Notes under the pieces: generated by a model
The model's database searches: none
The model's input: only the letters and a program-made list of their open reading frames with translations
What the model was told of the DNA's origin: nothing
Made by a program: the position numbers and the translations under genes
Part shown: piece after piece, positions 21,401 to 34,007 of the stretch
How the letters are laid out: each line of letters opens with the position of its first letter
How positions within the stretch are numbered: position 1 is the first letter of the stretch
Assembly (NCBI GenBank): GCA_025766275.1
Contig: JAFKAC010000012.1
Location: 1,054,001-1,118,000 of the forward strand
Length of the DNA: 64,000 nt
Source: Lactarius indigo
Taxonomy: Eukaryota > Basidiomycota > Agaricomycetes > Russulales > Russulaceae
Reading direction: 5' to 3'

Positions 21401-23427
21401 GATTGAGGGAGTCATTCCTCGAGCAGCGAGAGACGCTCTTGAAACGCCTTGTCGAATATGCCGTGGGCTCACAGTCAAACACAACCGACGGCGTCCGGAG
21501 GGCGGCAAGTGTTCTACCTTACTTTCCCCCTAGAAGCTCCCCTGACCAGTCGATCCAGGCTTTCCAGAACCTCCTGAATTTGCACATTCTCTTCTGTCCA
21601 CCCCAGGATTCGCAAGCGGAAGACTCGCCGAGAGCCTTGTTGTCTTTGACGCTCGACGAGGAGGTCCAAATCCGCTGTGCTGCATTCGTGCAGGCGGAAA
21701 TTGAATGCTTCACAGAGGAGGTGGCGGTGCGCAGCGAAACCGCTGGTGGCAATGGATCAGGCGACGAAGGTGTTTCCGGCGACGACGACGCAACCCCCAA
21801 GAAGGGAAGTAATAGGAAGGGTAAGAAGCCGATGAACGGGACAAAGGAGACGAGAACTACAGTTCCAGCTGGTAGGCTAATGTCTCTCTTGAGTATCTCG
21901 GCTGGACATGTGGTGACCACGTCGATATGCAGGGAAACAGACCACGCGTGCGCAGCTCGAGCAAGAATATGTTTTCATGGGCGTGATTTCGACGTTCTTG
22001 AGGGCGATTCGCGCCGGAGCCTATTCATCCGACTCATGGTGCTGTCCTCCTTACCCACCACGGTCGGCTGGGTGTTGCTTTCGACCACTGCTCGAAGATC
22101 GTCGTCGACGTTCTCCGGGAAGAGGGCATGTACAAGGGACACGGTGATGTTGTCGTCGACGTTGTTACGAGCGCGCTCAAAGATGTGAGCAAGACTAACC
22201 TCCTTTGCCTACCGTGATTTAATTACTTATCCTCCAAAAGTCGTTCACCTTGCTGCTCGAAGATGTCGTACATGACGAGGCACACTCAATCTCGCTCGCT
22301 AAATCGTTGGTGCCGTGCCTCATGATGCGCGGTGCCCAACTGGCGGTTGTTCGCAAGCTCGACGGCCAGCACGTCGTCTCCATCCATTCACGGTTATTAG
22401 CCTGGATCGCAAAGCGACTCGGAGCCTACGAGAGCAACAATAACAAGAGGTCGAGAGACCGTTCCGTCCTGTTTTTCAAGGTTTTACAACCTTTATTGGC
22501 ACCTGTGGACAACCGAGATGCTTTGACGATGTAAAACCCCGCATTTTGATGTCTGAGAGATATCGACTGACCAATCTTCTCCGTATAGCAAAGCTTATAT
22601 GGACCAAGTCCTAGCTCAAGCTAAAGTCAAAGTGTCTCCGACAGCCTCCTGCCTGGGAGCCTCAGCGAGCGTACGAGAGGCGCCTCGTCAATATCATGTC
22701 CAAATCCAAAGGTATATCCGATAGCCCATGATTCTCTCCAATAAGATGTATGCTGACGCTGCGAGTAGGTGGCGCTCCGCCCAAACACCGAGGCAGGGCC
22801 ATCGGCAAGCCAAGAGAACTAGCGACGAGCGATGAGGAATCAGGAGAACAGTCGGGTGAGGAAGCGCCGGCACACCAGGAACCCGTCTCCCAACAACCCC
22901 CACGACCTCGCCCCGCGTATCGCACAAGGAGTGCAAGCCGAGAACTAGACGCGGCCTCGGCCGCCGGCGAGGAGGCCGGAGGAGGAGACCATAGGTCAGA
23001 ACCTGGGGATGACGCGGCTGCTGCTCCTGTCAAGAAGAAATGTGCCACGCCAGCGTCGACGCGTCGATCGGTATCCCGCAGTAGTAGATCGAGGACTCGG
23101 AGCCTGCGATCGCGATCTCGCGGACAGTCGTCCGCTTCCTCAGGACGATCTAGCCCAGAGCCACCTGAGGGAGGAGAGCGCACCCCGCGGGCCTCGCGCA
23201 AGCGCCGGCGGGCCGCGAGGAACGAGGAAGAGAAAGGGGGGGAAGTGGGCCTGGTTGATGAGGGTAAGGGTGACGATGTGGGCGCCGTAGTACCGGGCAA
23301 AGAGGCTGGTAACTCTCTAGATGGCCGGAGGGCTACTTCGAGCTCGAGTCCTGCGCGGGCCTCGTCATCCAGAGCGAGTTCGGCAGGGGCCGAAATTCGG
23401 GTGCTTCGAAAGCGGGCCCGTCACTGA
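18404..23427 (+). CDS. SCC3: cohesin subunit SCC3/STAG (three extra bases in the sequence)
   Basis: HEAT-repeat subunit of the cohesin ring, needed for sister chromatid cohesion. Exons 18404-18479, 18551-18880, 18934-19142, 19194-19618, 19674-20601, 20651-20803, 20865-21257, 21307-22184, 22241-22530, 22589-22711, 22769-23427. It starts MSGSESPHGPRRSQRERK, followed by a basic/acidic linker. The STAG/SCD core is clear: VFVNRYRDLDPSIRAECVRS, GLWFKKYPGHFLDGTYLRY, GWVLSDSNTQVRLEAV. The C-terminus is disordered, with Arg/Ser repeats. Extra bases at 21940 (after ACA), 22022 (after GCC) and 22650 (after TCC) break three places. Without them the frame closes to 1486 residues. Confidence 0.88.
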
Positions 23428-23830
23428 CAGGCGCCATGCTTTCTCTCTGCCTAGGATTTCCTTAATGTTATCTTTATTTTCGTCATCATCGCCTTGTACC
23501 GCTGCTGTCCATCTAATCTAATGCTCTGTTTCTTGCTGCTAACCGACTGTGATTCAAATTGGTCATGAGGGTGTGATAATCATTTTACACGAATGAAGAA
23601 TGGATGTGGTGTGTGGTACGAATGTGTGAATTTGGTTGATGATGATGGTTGTCTGACAGTGACCAGTTACGGTACTGAATGATGAGATCAAATGTATGGA
23701 GACCGTGAGAGTAAAAACTGGAGTGAGTGAGGGGTAGGGTGGCATATGCAAGTCCAAAGAGAGTATAGCTTAAAGCTTGATCAACGAAATAAGTTATTGT
23801 AATATTTAGGGTGGCGTCGTAGTCACCCTC
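23428..23830. other. convergent intergenic region
   Basis: About 400 bp between the stop codons of SCC3 and the minus-strand coiled-coil gene. It presumably holds both 3' UTRs. No gene seen. Confidence 0.5.
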
Positions 23831-26800
23831 TCAAGCGTCCAAGTGATGAAAGGTAGCCAACAAAGCATCGGACTGGAAAAAAGGGGGTATCAACATGGGC
23901 TAGTAAATGAATTCGGTTAAGGGAATGCATGCGCACCTCAGCCTCCAAAAAGGCATGGAACCGATCAAGTCTCGTGCGGCAATCAGCTGAATCAGACATC
24001 CGCCTCGCGTTGTCTCGCGCTCCGGGCGACGCAGCGGAGGGTGATACGGCGAGGGAGGACCGACGTAAAGGCGGCGGTCTCAGGTCAGGGTCATCAATCC
24101 CTAAGGACCCACATAAGTCTGCATATGCTTGCGCCAGCGCGCGCGCCTCTGACGAGGATGACAGCTCCGATAGATGGGCTGTGTGGGGGGTAACGGTAGC
24201 AGTCTATTAGTCTGCTGCTGTGCGAGGGTGCCCTGAAAGTGTGGGAAGGAATGCTTACCGGAACCGCGGCTCGATAGGTCAGATGTGACGATGCGGTGTA
24301 GGGACGACAGCTTGCGTGGGATAGGGGGCACGGGGGGTATCACCTCTGAAGCTGAGGCTGGCGTGCCAACGGAGGACACGTAGCTCAGACGGCTGCCGAT
24401 CTGGCTCGCCATCGATGCGCGCAGACTGCGGCTCGTGCGGAGCCCCGCCTTCGAAACGCGAGTGCTAGACACGCGAGAGGCCATGACGAGGCTTGTGCGG
24501 CTCGAGCGGCGCGTAGCAGCGGAACTACTGTCGCGCGTCTGTAAGGTATCGTTGAGGTCGTCCAGATCTCGTGCCACCTGTTGTGCTTGGGCCCAAGCCT
24601 CATCACGCTCGGCCTCGAGAGCAAATACTCGGTCCTGTAAGCTCTGTACCTCCGCCGTCCGCTTGAGGTAGCTCATGTGGAGCTTGCGCAGCGCCATTGC
24701 GAGCGCGCTGCCAGAGTGAACGGCGAGCATCCTCGAGAGTTGTGCAACTTGGTCTTGCGCATGGTATAGCTCTTCTGCGATCGTGTCGAGGGTTGCGGTG
24801 ATTTCAGCCAACTCTTGCAGTCTCATGCGGAGGGAATTGGACCCCAGGGTCTCTGCGGATACCATGGCCGCTTTATGGAGTGCATCGCGCTTGCGAGCCT
24901 GTACTCTGTAGCGGACCTTGAGCTCGTTCTGTAACGCAGTGAGCCGCTCCAGCTCTGCAGGCACATCGGTAAATGCTGCTTGTGCGGTCAACAGCCGAAT
25001 GGACGAAGGCTCCGCAGAATGTTTGATCGCATTGGACACTATGGTTTGCAACTCTTCAGAAGAGAACGTCCACTTTGCCGCTTCCATGGTAAACGCTTTG
25101 AACTTAGGGGGGGACGTCTGGAATTTAGGCCCGGAGCTGGAGCTAGAGCTGGGACTGGAGTTGGCCAAATTCCGGGCACCCATAAGCGTCACTCGAGAAA
25201 GGGACTCCATAGACGAGTTCGAACCATATCGGCTGTGCGACTTGAAACTAGAGGCACCGGATGCGTTGCGGTAGGGGTTACGGGGGCCAACTGGAAGGGG
25301 GGGACGAGTGGGAATTCGGCGCGTATCAGACGAATAAAAGATGGGATGAGGGGGGAAAGCTGAAGCAGCTAAATGGCTGTCATGTGATGCGACTGAATGG
25401 ACGACTGGGGGCCATGGCGTATGTGAATGGTGAGGTGGAGGGGCACCGTGCTCTCTTGTCGACAAATCAGAAGGTGGGGCTGGTGGCGGGTGTGAAGGTG
25501 AAGGCGAAGGCGAAGGTGGACGCAGTTGAGGGGAAGGCGGTGATGGTAACACCTGCAGCAAAGGAGAATCAGGGATAAAAAGAGACCCAACGGAGGTGAC
25601 GGGAGGTAGTTGGGGTAGCGGAGGTGAAGGAGGACGAGCAAGGGGAGCTGGCGGAATGGCGGCTTTAGTTCTTTGATTCTTTGAGCGCTTGCGGAGCATT
25701 GGTGTAATCCTTTGCGGAAATATTGGGCCGAAGGCATCGCTGGCTCCTGGCTCACGGAGGCCAATTGACCCCTTGCTGAGCGAAGGTTCGCCTGACTTGG
25801 TGGTCGTTGCGATGTCTTCGCTGTATTCACGGACAGTAGATGAGCCTCCAGGGGCCTCATCTACTGCAAATCTGGCTGAAGGTTGTCTGACAAGCTTGCT
25901 TTTCGACAACTTTTTGTGGGCCCTCAATCCTAAAGAGGCCTTCGCTGTGACAGATCTCCCAACCAAGAGTCTTTGCGACGCCCGACTGCTGCGGCCACGG
26001 AACGATCTGGTTATGGATGCACGGCACAGCTTCGAGGAATCTGGGAATAGCGAGGAACGTGCGGAGTTGTTCGGGGAGAATAGAGGGCTAAAGGCGCTAG
26101 GTGTCTCTGGGAAAGTTTGGGCACTCCCAGAACCAGCCGATAGCGGTGTTTGTACTCGGGAAGCACGCTGTTCCCCTGTAGAAAGGTCGAAAGAGATTTC
26201 GCCAGACGATCCTGGTTGACCAGAATGCCTAGACCGCCCGGAACTACTTCGACCGGATATAACAATGTTATCAAGCAGGTCGGGGCTAGGAGGTGGACTA
26301 GGTGAGCCGGACCGACTCGGGAAACCGCTACTTGTGAACGCGGACAAAACGCCCGCACTTTCAGGGAAAAGGGGAAGCTGTGATATGTGATGAGAGTACA
26401 CCGTACCCAGTGACGGAGGCAAAGCAGATAACGTGTCCGCGTCCTCTGAAGACACCGACCGAGAAATTCCTGACGACACGCTCACGCGACGGTTTGAAGA
26501 CATCCGCCGCTCGCCGACAGGAAGTAAGGTGGCAGGATGAAGAATGAGGTTGTTTACGGAGGAAAGAGATGGCCGCGAACCCGAGCGTGACCGCGAAGTA
26601 CGGCGAGTGTCGATGGCGGCGCCTGCTAGACATTGGAAAAATGTCAGGAGGACACTCATCTATGAGATAATGAGGACCACTAACCCGGCTGATACTGCCC
26701 AGTAAGCGGGACGCGCAAACCAGACGATGCATTGGCATCGAGTTCGTTCGCGGGAACGTCTATCTGAGATGGTGACCCCATCATTCCAGGAGCAAGTTTG

Positions 26801-28032
26801 GAGTTTGGAAGGGGTGCGGAAAAATTGTTTAGAACCATGGTGATCTCCTCCCCTGAAGGAGGCGTGGAACTAGAGGTCGGTCCAGACCATGCGGACGGTG
26901 CCGAGTCTGACGTTTGTGGTTGGGAAGACGACCCCCCTTCAGCAGAAGTAGACGAATCCTTGACAAGATCTGGGGTCACAGGGTTGGAAGGGCTTGGCGT
27001 TAATATTTCCGGAATGGGTGAGATTTGGTGTGAAAATGTGTTCGAGCAATGATGACGCTTTCCCATGTCCTCTAAAGAAGAAATCAGGTTTTCTTCCCGC
27101 AGTGTGTCACGAGAGCCGCTCGGCATATTTGACTGACCCTTGTCCAGATCATTGACGGTTCGGCACGCGACAGCCGGAAGGAGTGAGGGGACAGGGGGCA
27201 AGTCACCATCGGCATACTTTGAACTCATAAAAGCAAAGTCGCCGCTTGGCAGAGTGGCCGAATCTGAGCGAGTGATGCGCCGAGACAGACGATGGTCGCG
27301 TGACTGATCCGTTTGGATGTACCACACATTGGCTATAAGAGTACCGGGAAGGGTGGTGCCCGACACAATTGATGCGCTGTCGTCAAGGGCGGGGGAATCT
27401 CCAGGATTCAAGGAACCATATAGCTCCGCAGATTTTCCGGCTGAGCGTTGGATCTGCACTTTAGACGCGTGAGACGCGGTCGGGATCTTGATGGGTGCGG
27501 GGGTGGCTTTCGGCGTACGACGGGGCGGGGGGACAGTCTGAGAGCGCAAGTTAGGGAAACGACGTCGGGGCTCGGTAAATGCTTACCCGAGTGACACCCT
27601 CACTCACGATTCGTTTCGCGAGTGCATCATTCTGATAGGCCGTGATCAACTTACGCAACGTGCGAGTGCTAGGGCCCTCACCTTTCGTTGCTCTAACCCG
27701 ACACCATGTGGTAACGACTTGGGACTCACACCATTACGACCATGCCCAGTGGGTAACGGTCCGCCCTGGAACTCACGCGAGTTTGTCGCTGGTCTGAAAT
27801 CGCGAATGCCAGGGACGAATGGATCGCTCGCAAACAGGGGCCCATGGGAGAAGTCTACGTCAACTTGATAGGGACTAGGGATACTGGTGCACCCCGCGGA
27901 CGTCCTAGTAGGTTCGCAAAAATTGGGAGAGACGAAACTGTTGGGGGTAGGGGGGCTCGGGGGTCGAGCAGGGCGTAAACTAACGATCTTCTTTGCCCTT
28001 CGCCTGGCGGAGCGGAAGTTGAGAAATGGCAT
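23831..28032 (-). CDS. large Ser/Pro-rich protein with central coiled coil
   Basis: Starts at ATG 28032 (MPFLNFRSARRRAKK). Exons run leftwards through about 27650, 27549-26695, 26640-24260, 24214-23940 and a last short exon ending SDALLATFHHLDA at the stop 23833-23831. The first two thirds are disordered, with many SP/TP sites and polyproline. A coiled coil of roughly 200 residues begins near KAFTMEAAKWTFSSEELQ, followed by another Ser-rich part and a C-terminal helix (LSSSSEARALAQAYADL). Extra bases at 24175 (after CCC) and 24171 (after TCT) explain the frame change in the penultimate exon. Scaffold or cytoskeletal adaptor by analogy only; no family was recognised. Confidence 0.65.
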
Positions 28033-28702
28033 GCTCATTGGCCTTGAAAAAAAGGCCAAGCAGAATAAGAGGGAGTCTGGGTGTTTGGGGGAAAGTCAGG
28101 AAGACGGAGCGAAAGGGATGTGAGAGAGTAAAATACGATGATGAATGATCGCACGGGAGCATGGCCACTGTTACCATCACCGCATATAATCGGTCTAAAT
28201 ATTAAATCTGTAGTTGACAGGTTTGGCTTCGCCACAAGATCAATGGAGGACGTTGTGGGGCTGTGCAACCGAGTCTGTACCTCTGGCGCCTAACTTGACA
28301 CATTCGGAATGAAGATCATTCGCATTGCTGTATACGCCTGTATGCGCGCGATCAGTACGCACACCCGCATCAACACCTCGGCATCAGCGCCGGTACGAAT
28401 TCGAATTCATTGCAGGCTGACCAGCCGAATCAATGGTCCTCAACACAATTCTTGCCTCGAATATCACGGCTTTAAGCGGGCACCCGACCCGACCCGCTTC
28501 AGTTGACTCTCTTCTCGGCCGATACCCACCATACCCGGTAGCTCTTCATCAAAGCGGGTCGGTTTGCTGTGGATGACCGGTAAGTATGCGATAACTCGAT
28601 ACATTTCACTTTGTCGCGGGGTTTCATAACAGCGGGGACTGAATTCACCTTCTTCTTCCAGATTAGGATATACCCACACGTGTCCCTTCCTACTGTATCC
28701 CT
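28033..28702. promoter_or_regulatory. divergent intergenic region
   Basis: 670 bp between the divergent starts of the coiled-coil gene and the RCF1-like gene. No gene inside, and no specific element recognised. Confidence 0.35.
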
Positions 28703-29250
28703 ATGAGCACGATCTCAACTGAAACCTACCGCGAAAAGGCGCTGCGCAAATTCAAGCAGCAGCCCCTCGTTCCTGTCGGTACGAGGTTATTCTCTTGTAG
28801 CTTCCGTGCCCACTGATTGCTGCCGACGACTACACAGGGGCAGCCGCCACGACCGTTGCCCTCGTAATCGCGATGACGAAAATGCGCAAGGGTCAGTCGC
28901 ACTCCTTCAACAACTGGTTGCGTGTACGTATCGTCGCGCAGGGACTCACTGTCGCGGCGGTTGTCACTGGCTCATGGGCGTATGGCGTTTCGACACCCGC
29001 GTCCCAGCTAGAGGCAGCTGCAGCACAGGACAAGGCAACACAGGAACGAGCGGCGTTCGAAGACCGGCTACGTCTGGCTGAGGAGATCACTCGTGCGGAG
29101 TCGGGTTCAGTGTCATCGGCGGGTGTGCGGACATCGCCACCGACTGCACCGCCAACAATAGAGTCCCCCCCACCCTCAGCCACACCGGGGTCATGGACGT
29201 CATGGTGGCGGTGGAGCGGGTCGAAAAACGGCACCGAAAAGTCATCGTGA
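28703..29250 (+). CDS. RCF1: respiratory supercomplex factor, HIG1 domain
   Basis: Mitochondrial inner-membrane protein of the HIG1 family that helps assemble or stabilise the complex III-IV supercomplex. Two exons, 28703-28778 and 28838-29250, close to 162 residues. The HIG1 signature is clear: EKALRKFKQQPLVPVG across the intron, a hydrophobic segment (AAATTVALVIAM), a basic loop (TKMRKGQSHSFNNWLRVRIVAQG), and a second membrane helix (LTVAAVVTGSWAYG). It is followed by a charged helix (QDKATQERAAFEDRLRLAEE) and a Ser/Pro tail. The long C-terminal extension is as in fungal RCF1 proteins. No irregularity. Confidence 0.88.
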
Positions 29251-29515
29251 ACATGTACTATGGTTCCCCTCTATACGCTCTGCCCTTGTTTCATAACACA
29301 GCAATGAAGTGCTACATTACAGCTCGTTAAATGCATTGACCCGGCGTACTGATACAGTCAACACCGATTAACGTCAGTGTTGCGCCAATTACCACATGCC
29401 GTTATCTTGTAGTTACGCCTGAAGGGATTCGTGAATCAAGTCATCCAAGTTCTGTGTAGGCAATTTGTGGATCAATCGGTGAAACAAGCCGCCGAGTTCA
29501 ACATTTAACCCCCAC

Positions 29516-29903
29516 TCAACCTCCATGTAGTGTTGAGATGAAGACAATCTCATCGCCCTCCTTCAGCTCGTAATCCCCTTCCCCTTCGAGCTCCCAGTCA
29601 GTGTCGTTCACCAGCACCAGAATCCCCGGTCGCCTATGCTCCAATTGAACATAAATTCAACGTGAAAAACTGGAAATGGATGTCGGGTGATGCTCACACC
29701 GTCCCGCCTTCGATGAATAGTTCTGGGCGCTCCTTGAGTAGATTATCTTTAAGCCAGTGAATCAAAAAGTTGATATCCACGGGCCTTTCCCCCTCATTGC
29801 CCTGGGGCACTGCCGGAGGGACGGTGACGATATGCTTCCGCTGGTTTGAGAACAGGAGTTCGAGCCCTCCGCCGAACTCGACTTTGAGTCTCAGGTCCGA
29901 CAT
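29516..29903 (-). CDS. URM1: ubiquitin-related modifier URM1
   Basis: Sulfur carrier for tRNA wobble-uridine thiolation, and a protein modifier (urmylation). Exons 29698-29903 and 29516-29633 close to 107 residues without a break. It starts [18 protein letters not shown] and contains [17 protein letters not shown] and [20 protein letters not shown] across the intron, and ends in [11 protein letters not shown], with the C-terminal diglycine required for thiocarboxylate formation. Usual length is about 100-115 residues. It is the convergent neighbour of the RCF1 gene. Confidence 0.95.
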
Positions 29904-32900
29904 AGCGTTCATCATCGCAAGCAAGACGAAAAGACTGTTTGCAGTTGTTAGGGCTACGTTTGGTCCCGGATCAAGGGAATCCAGGCTGAGGAGCTCTCGA
30001 TATGGACGTCTACACTTTCAGTTATAATACTCCATCCAGTCTCACTAGCTCGTAGGTCCTATCGCAGCGTAGCTCATCAACAGGTTTCAAGTCCAAGTTA
30101 ATTCTTACCCAACTCCTATCATCTATCCCAGATATTACTCTGCTTATCGAACACGAACACTTAGCGCTTCTCTCCAGCCCTGTGCTTGATGCCGCCATCT
30201 TTTCATGACCCACCTGTCCCGCCACGTCACATCGAGGTGTCCCCAATGAGCGTGATTGGATGCATGGTAAGGGACCTGGGGGTCCGTGATGTGGTTAACA
30301 TGGGCGAGAAAAAAAGGAGAAGACGAAGTGGTAACACTGCCACTCCGGACACTCCGGTGAACTGGTACACTCACCTCGCGTTACCTTGGACTACAGCCAA
30401 TTGAACAAACCTATTAAGTCTTTTGTGATAGGCGAACACTGGTACTTGCGGCGTGGATCACGCGCGCCACCTCACATGCTGACCCGGATACCCACAAGAA
30501 ATGGAACATGCTGCACATTTCTTATGCGAACAGATCATGCATCGTGATATGTTATCAGCGGTGAGAACCTCCAGCTCGCTTCATGCCGAACATTTTGGTG
30601 TGGCAACGATGCAACACTGACGCGCTGGCAGGTCCACACCGAGCACGCATCACTTATACTATCTCACACAGACCGTGCAGCCGACCAACGCATTCCTGGA
30701 AAAGTTATACTCACATGCTCACGCCTACCAAAGCAACCGTCAGGGACACAGTGTGACCCTCTTCGTGGCACCCAGTCAGAGCACAGCACGTCCATCGCTT
30801 CCTGATGCCGGCACTGTTCGGATCAGCGGAAATGATGTCTTTTCAGAGGCGGTTGAATTCACTGCTGTTCCATGCTCGCAAGAAGGGATGCCGCTGTTCG
30901 CGTGCTACATTGGGGGTTAAGTACCCTCGGGCGCACGAAGTGGGTCATCAAGGAAGAATCTATTCTGAGGTGGTTGCTCCAGTAACGAGAGGCATCTTTT
31001 GTTTGCATTCTCTGCGCGCTTCTGATTATAGCAGCCTCAGTAAACTTGGCTGTTGCTTCATCCTCATCGAAGGGGTTGACCCTTAGGTCAGATCACGTTT
31101 CAACACCGTCTGAGTTAGGTGACAACTCCATCACACCCACCCTCTCATACGTTTCTCCCCACCCGCGCCTATGCCCTCGATTCTCCAGGTAAGTTTCTGG
31201 CCTATTCAGTACACCAAGCTCAAGGCCAGCAATCAGCTGACTCAAGTCAGATCACGTTTCAACCCGTCTGAGTTAGTTGACAAAGAGGTCCGACTAAATC
31301 ACTCTATCCACACTCACCCTCTCGTGCGTTTCCCCTCACCCATGCTTACACCCTCAACACTCTAGGCATGTTGCTGGTCTATTCGGTACATCAATGCCGA
31401 CGATATATCAAGCCGTTTTTACTCTCCTAGTGCCTCCCACACTCCCCCACGCGTCAAGCAAGCGGTCTCCTCCGCCTTGTGACTCGGAACTCTCTAGATT
31501 GAAGCTTGAAGCTCGACATTCAACAAGTCGCCGTGCCACTCCTTCGGGGAAATGGTCTTTGATGAAATAGTTTGAAAATGGGTATAACGTATTCCTACAT
31601 GGCGCTCTGTACCTGGAGACGCGCGCCAGTGAATTTTAATTTTTTTGAAAAATGGGTAGAGCCCTCTGTCCCCGTCGTATCAATTGGCCGTGCGGGGTTC
31701 TATATACACCCTACGACGCTAATTTGTGATGATTACTCACTAATGAAATCGGAACGCTAACAGCCATAAAAGTGAATCAGGTGATAGAAGTGTAACAGTG
31801 ATAACTCCAAGACCAAGAGCCCGACAGGGGGGTGCCAGTGCATGAGTGAAGGCGATGCCAAGAGCAGATGTTATGTAGGGCGACGGCATACGACGAGTAC
31901 CGCGTTGGAACATGTCAACAGGAAGGTGAGGGTACCGACGAGAAGGGTTGTAAACATTAGTAATGCCTGGAATACCCAGCCTGGGGAACCAAACTAGTGG
32001 CGCTCATAAATCTTACGCAAAGGCTCCACTCATCCCGGGAAGGGAAAATACAGATAAGAGCCAGGCGCAGCGGACGCAAGCCTGTTAAAGGTTGCTCCAT
32101 TGACGTCCTCGCATCCTGTAGAAAAATTAACACACTACACTTTGAATGATATATGACATCCTAGAGTGAGCACTTGTTGAAGGCAACGTGATCTCGAGAG
32201 GCCAGTTTTGGTATCAGCCTTCCGGTATCCGACCAACACGAGATTGGTGGTGTCGATAGCTTCCAGTGGTGCGAATATGGATCACTTGTTGTACACCGCG
32301 GATTCCTTTGAGCAGAGGATGTGAGGAAGAAAACAAAGGCAAGGTCACACCACTGCTGGTAGCGCGGTCGCCACGTTTATCAAGAAACGACAGGATAACA
32401 CTTGCAGACCAATTTCAGATCTGTGATCGGATGCGTGGTAGCAGTCCGCAGGGACAGAGAACACGATTGGTGTATTTCCGGGTTCATTCCTAAGAACAGT
32501 AGGACTGTAATACAGCCGAACGACCAATTCTGGCAACGGGGCGTCAATAATGCCTCTGCTGATTATGTAATTTTTTTCCAATTACGGAATGAGTATATGC
32601 ACTCACCAATACACCAATGCCGCGGCACCGTGGCAACTGGCACTGACAACTGGTAGTGGCGAAGCAAAGGTTGAAGAACGTGGCAGTCTCGACTTAGTTC
32701 AACTCGGCCTTCTCACAACTATTCCGCAACCAGTTCATACAAACTATCGAAGCCCACACGTCCTCGATCCTTAATTATGACCTGGACTTCCGCCGCGTTT
32801 CTTCCGAGTGGTCGTCGGCGAGGAGAAATGGGCCCATCAGTATGCTGTCTGGTGCCATCTCCGAATAGTTCGCTCCTACGTATGCTACTCGTACATTCTT

Positions 32901-33073
32901 TTGAGTCATGATCCACGATGGAAGATGGAACCCATCGGACTTTCCTCTGATGTTCCGCCTCGTGGTATACACGCCGCAGCCGGCCCCCCAACATGCCCCT
33001 CAAAAGCTGCTCAGTGTTCCCAGCTCCGTTGACCCCATCGCTCCACCGTCTTTTCAGAACACTTCTCGTCGTT
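29904..33073. other. long gene-poor stretch
   Basis: About 3.2 kb upstream of URM1 with no gene I can support. Frames are under 100 codons and without motifs. The only structure noticed is the pair of direct repeats near 31.1-31.4 kb, listed separately. Confidence 0.45.
31087..31390. repeat. two imperfect direct repeats of about 150 bp
   Basis: A unit starting GTCAGATCACGTTTCAAC at 31087 recurs at 31246. Within each unit the order is the same: CCGTCTGAGTTAG, a CCACCCTCTC or TCACCCTCTC block, CGTTTCTCCCCACCC or CGTTTCCCCTCACCC, CCCTC(G/A)A..CTC.AGG, then a TGG.CTATTC(A/G)GTACA(C/T)C end. Identity is imperfect and spacing varies slightly (period about 160-180). Neither unit contains a gene. 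It could be a decayed local duplication. Confidence 0.6.
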
Positions 33074-33652
33074 ATGAGCGAAAAGCACCACGTTCGCTCC
33101 CGTCACCCGAGTTTTAGAGGGAACACCGTCCCCTTCCCGCGCGCTCCTTCCATCAGCCGCCAGTCGCTCGGCCTCACTCCTGCAGATTTCGAGAGCATTG
33201 GCTATTCCTATGCTCAGGCATATGACCATCTGTCACACGACCCTAACGCAACTCATCAGATGCGAATTTCTCGCTCTCCTGCTGGTTCGACCCGTAGCTT
33301 CCGCGCTCGTCCTGGGGCCCAACAACTCAGCCCTGTTGCAGAAGAGAGCGAAGAACGAAGGCGCTCACGTGGTTCAAGATCCATTGCATCATCTCCTGTC
33401 ACCCGCCGTTCCTCAGTACCAGTACCACTCGTTGGAGAGCCTACTGCGGGTGACATATTTCCCGAGGACATTACGATCGCGATCATGTCGCTACTCCCGC
33501 AAGTCGAGGCGCGTAGCGCAGCCATTGCGAGGCAACGTCCCAGAACACCCAGGATCTATATGCCTGTCAAACGGGTAGCAAAGGCGGCAGGCCGCGCGAT
33601 TTCGGGTGCGGTCAAAGTCATACCGACTATCTGCCTGAAGCACCGATACTAG
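33074..33652 (+). CDS. small hypothetical protein, basic C-terminus
   Basis: A single unbroken frame of 192 residues from ATG 33074 (MSEKHHVRSRHPS). It is Ser/Arg-rich and disordered up to about residue 120, then has a short acidic/hydrophobic helix (GDIFPEDITIAIMSLL) and a basic, Ala/Val-rich amphipathic tail (VKRVAKAAGRAISGAVKVI). No intron, no recognised domain. The tail could bind membrane or nucleic acid, which is inference. Confidence 0.5.
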   Translation: MSEKHHVRSRHPSFRGNTVPFPRAPSISRQSLGLTPADFESIGYSYAQAYDHLSHDPNATHQMRISRSPAGSTRSFRARPGAQQLSPVAEESEERRRSRGSRSIASSPVTRRSSVPVPLVGEPTAGDIFPEDITIAIMSLLPQVEARSAAIARQRPRTPRIYMPVKRVAKAAGRAISGAVKVIPTICLKHRY

Positions 33653-34007
33653 TTGTGCCTCTGGACTTCCCCTCCGGGCCATGCCGCCCTGACGTGGCGG
33701 CGTCTTTCTTGATCTGGCCGTATCATCATATCGCCTCCCGAGGCATGATCATGTCTGTATCCATTCCATCTCAACGTGTTTGAACACATGCCCGCCTTTC
33801 CCTTCACCGCCTCGTGATGCACGTGAAGCTCGTGCCAACCCCCAACGAGCGGCCACGCCGTCGCCTGCCCTTTGATCACGTGCGCTCATTCGGCCGCACT
33901 TCACATTAAAGAACGTCCACTACACCTCCATTGTCCTCATCGCTCCTCCCACAAGCACACCACATTTTTCCACACTTGTACAAATTCTGCAGGTGGTTCC
34001 CTCCGAT

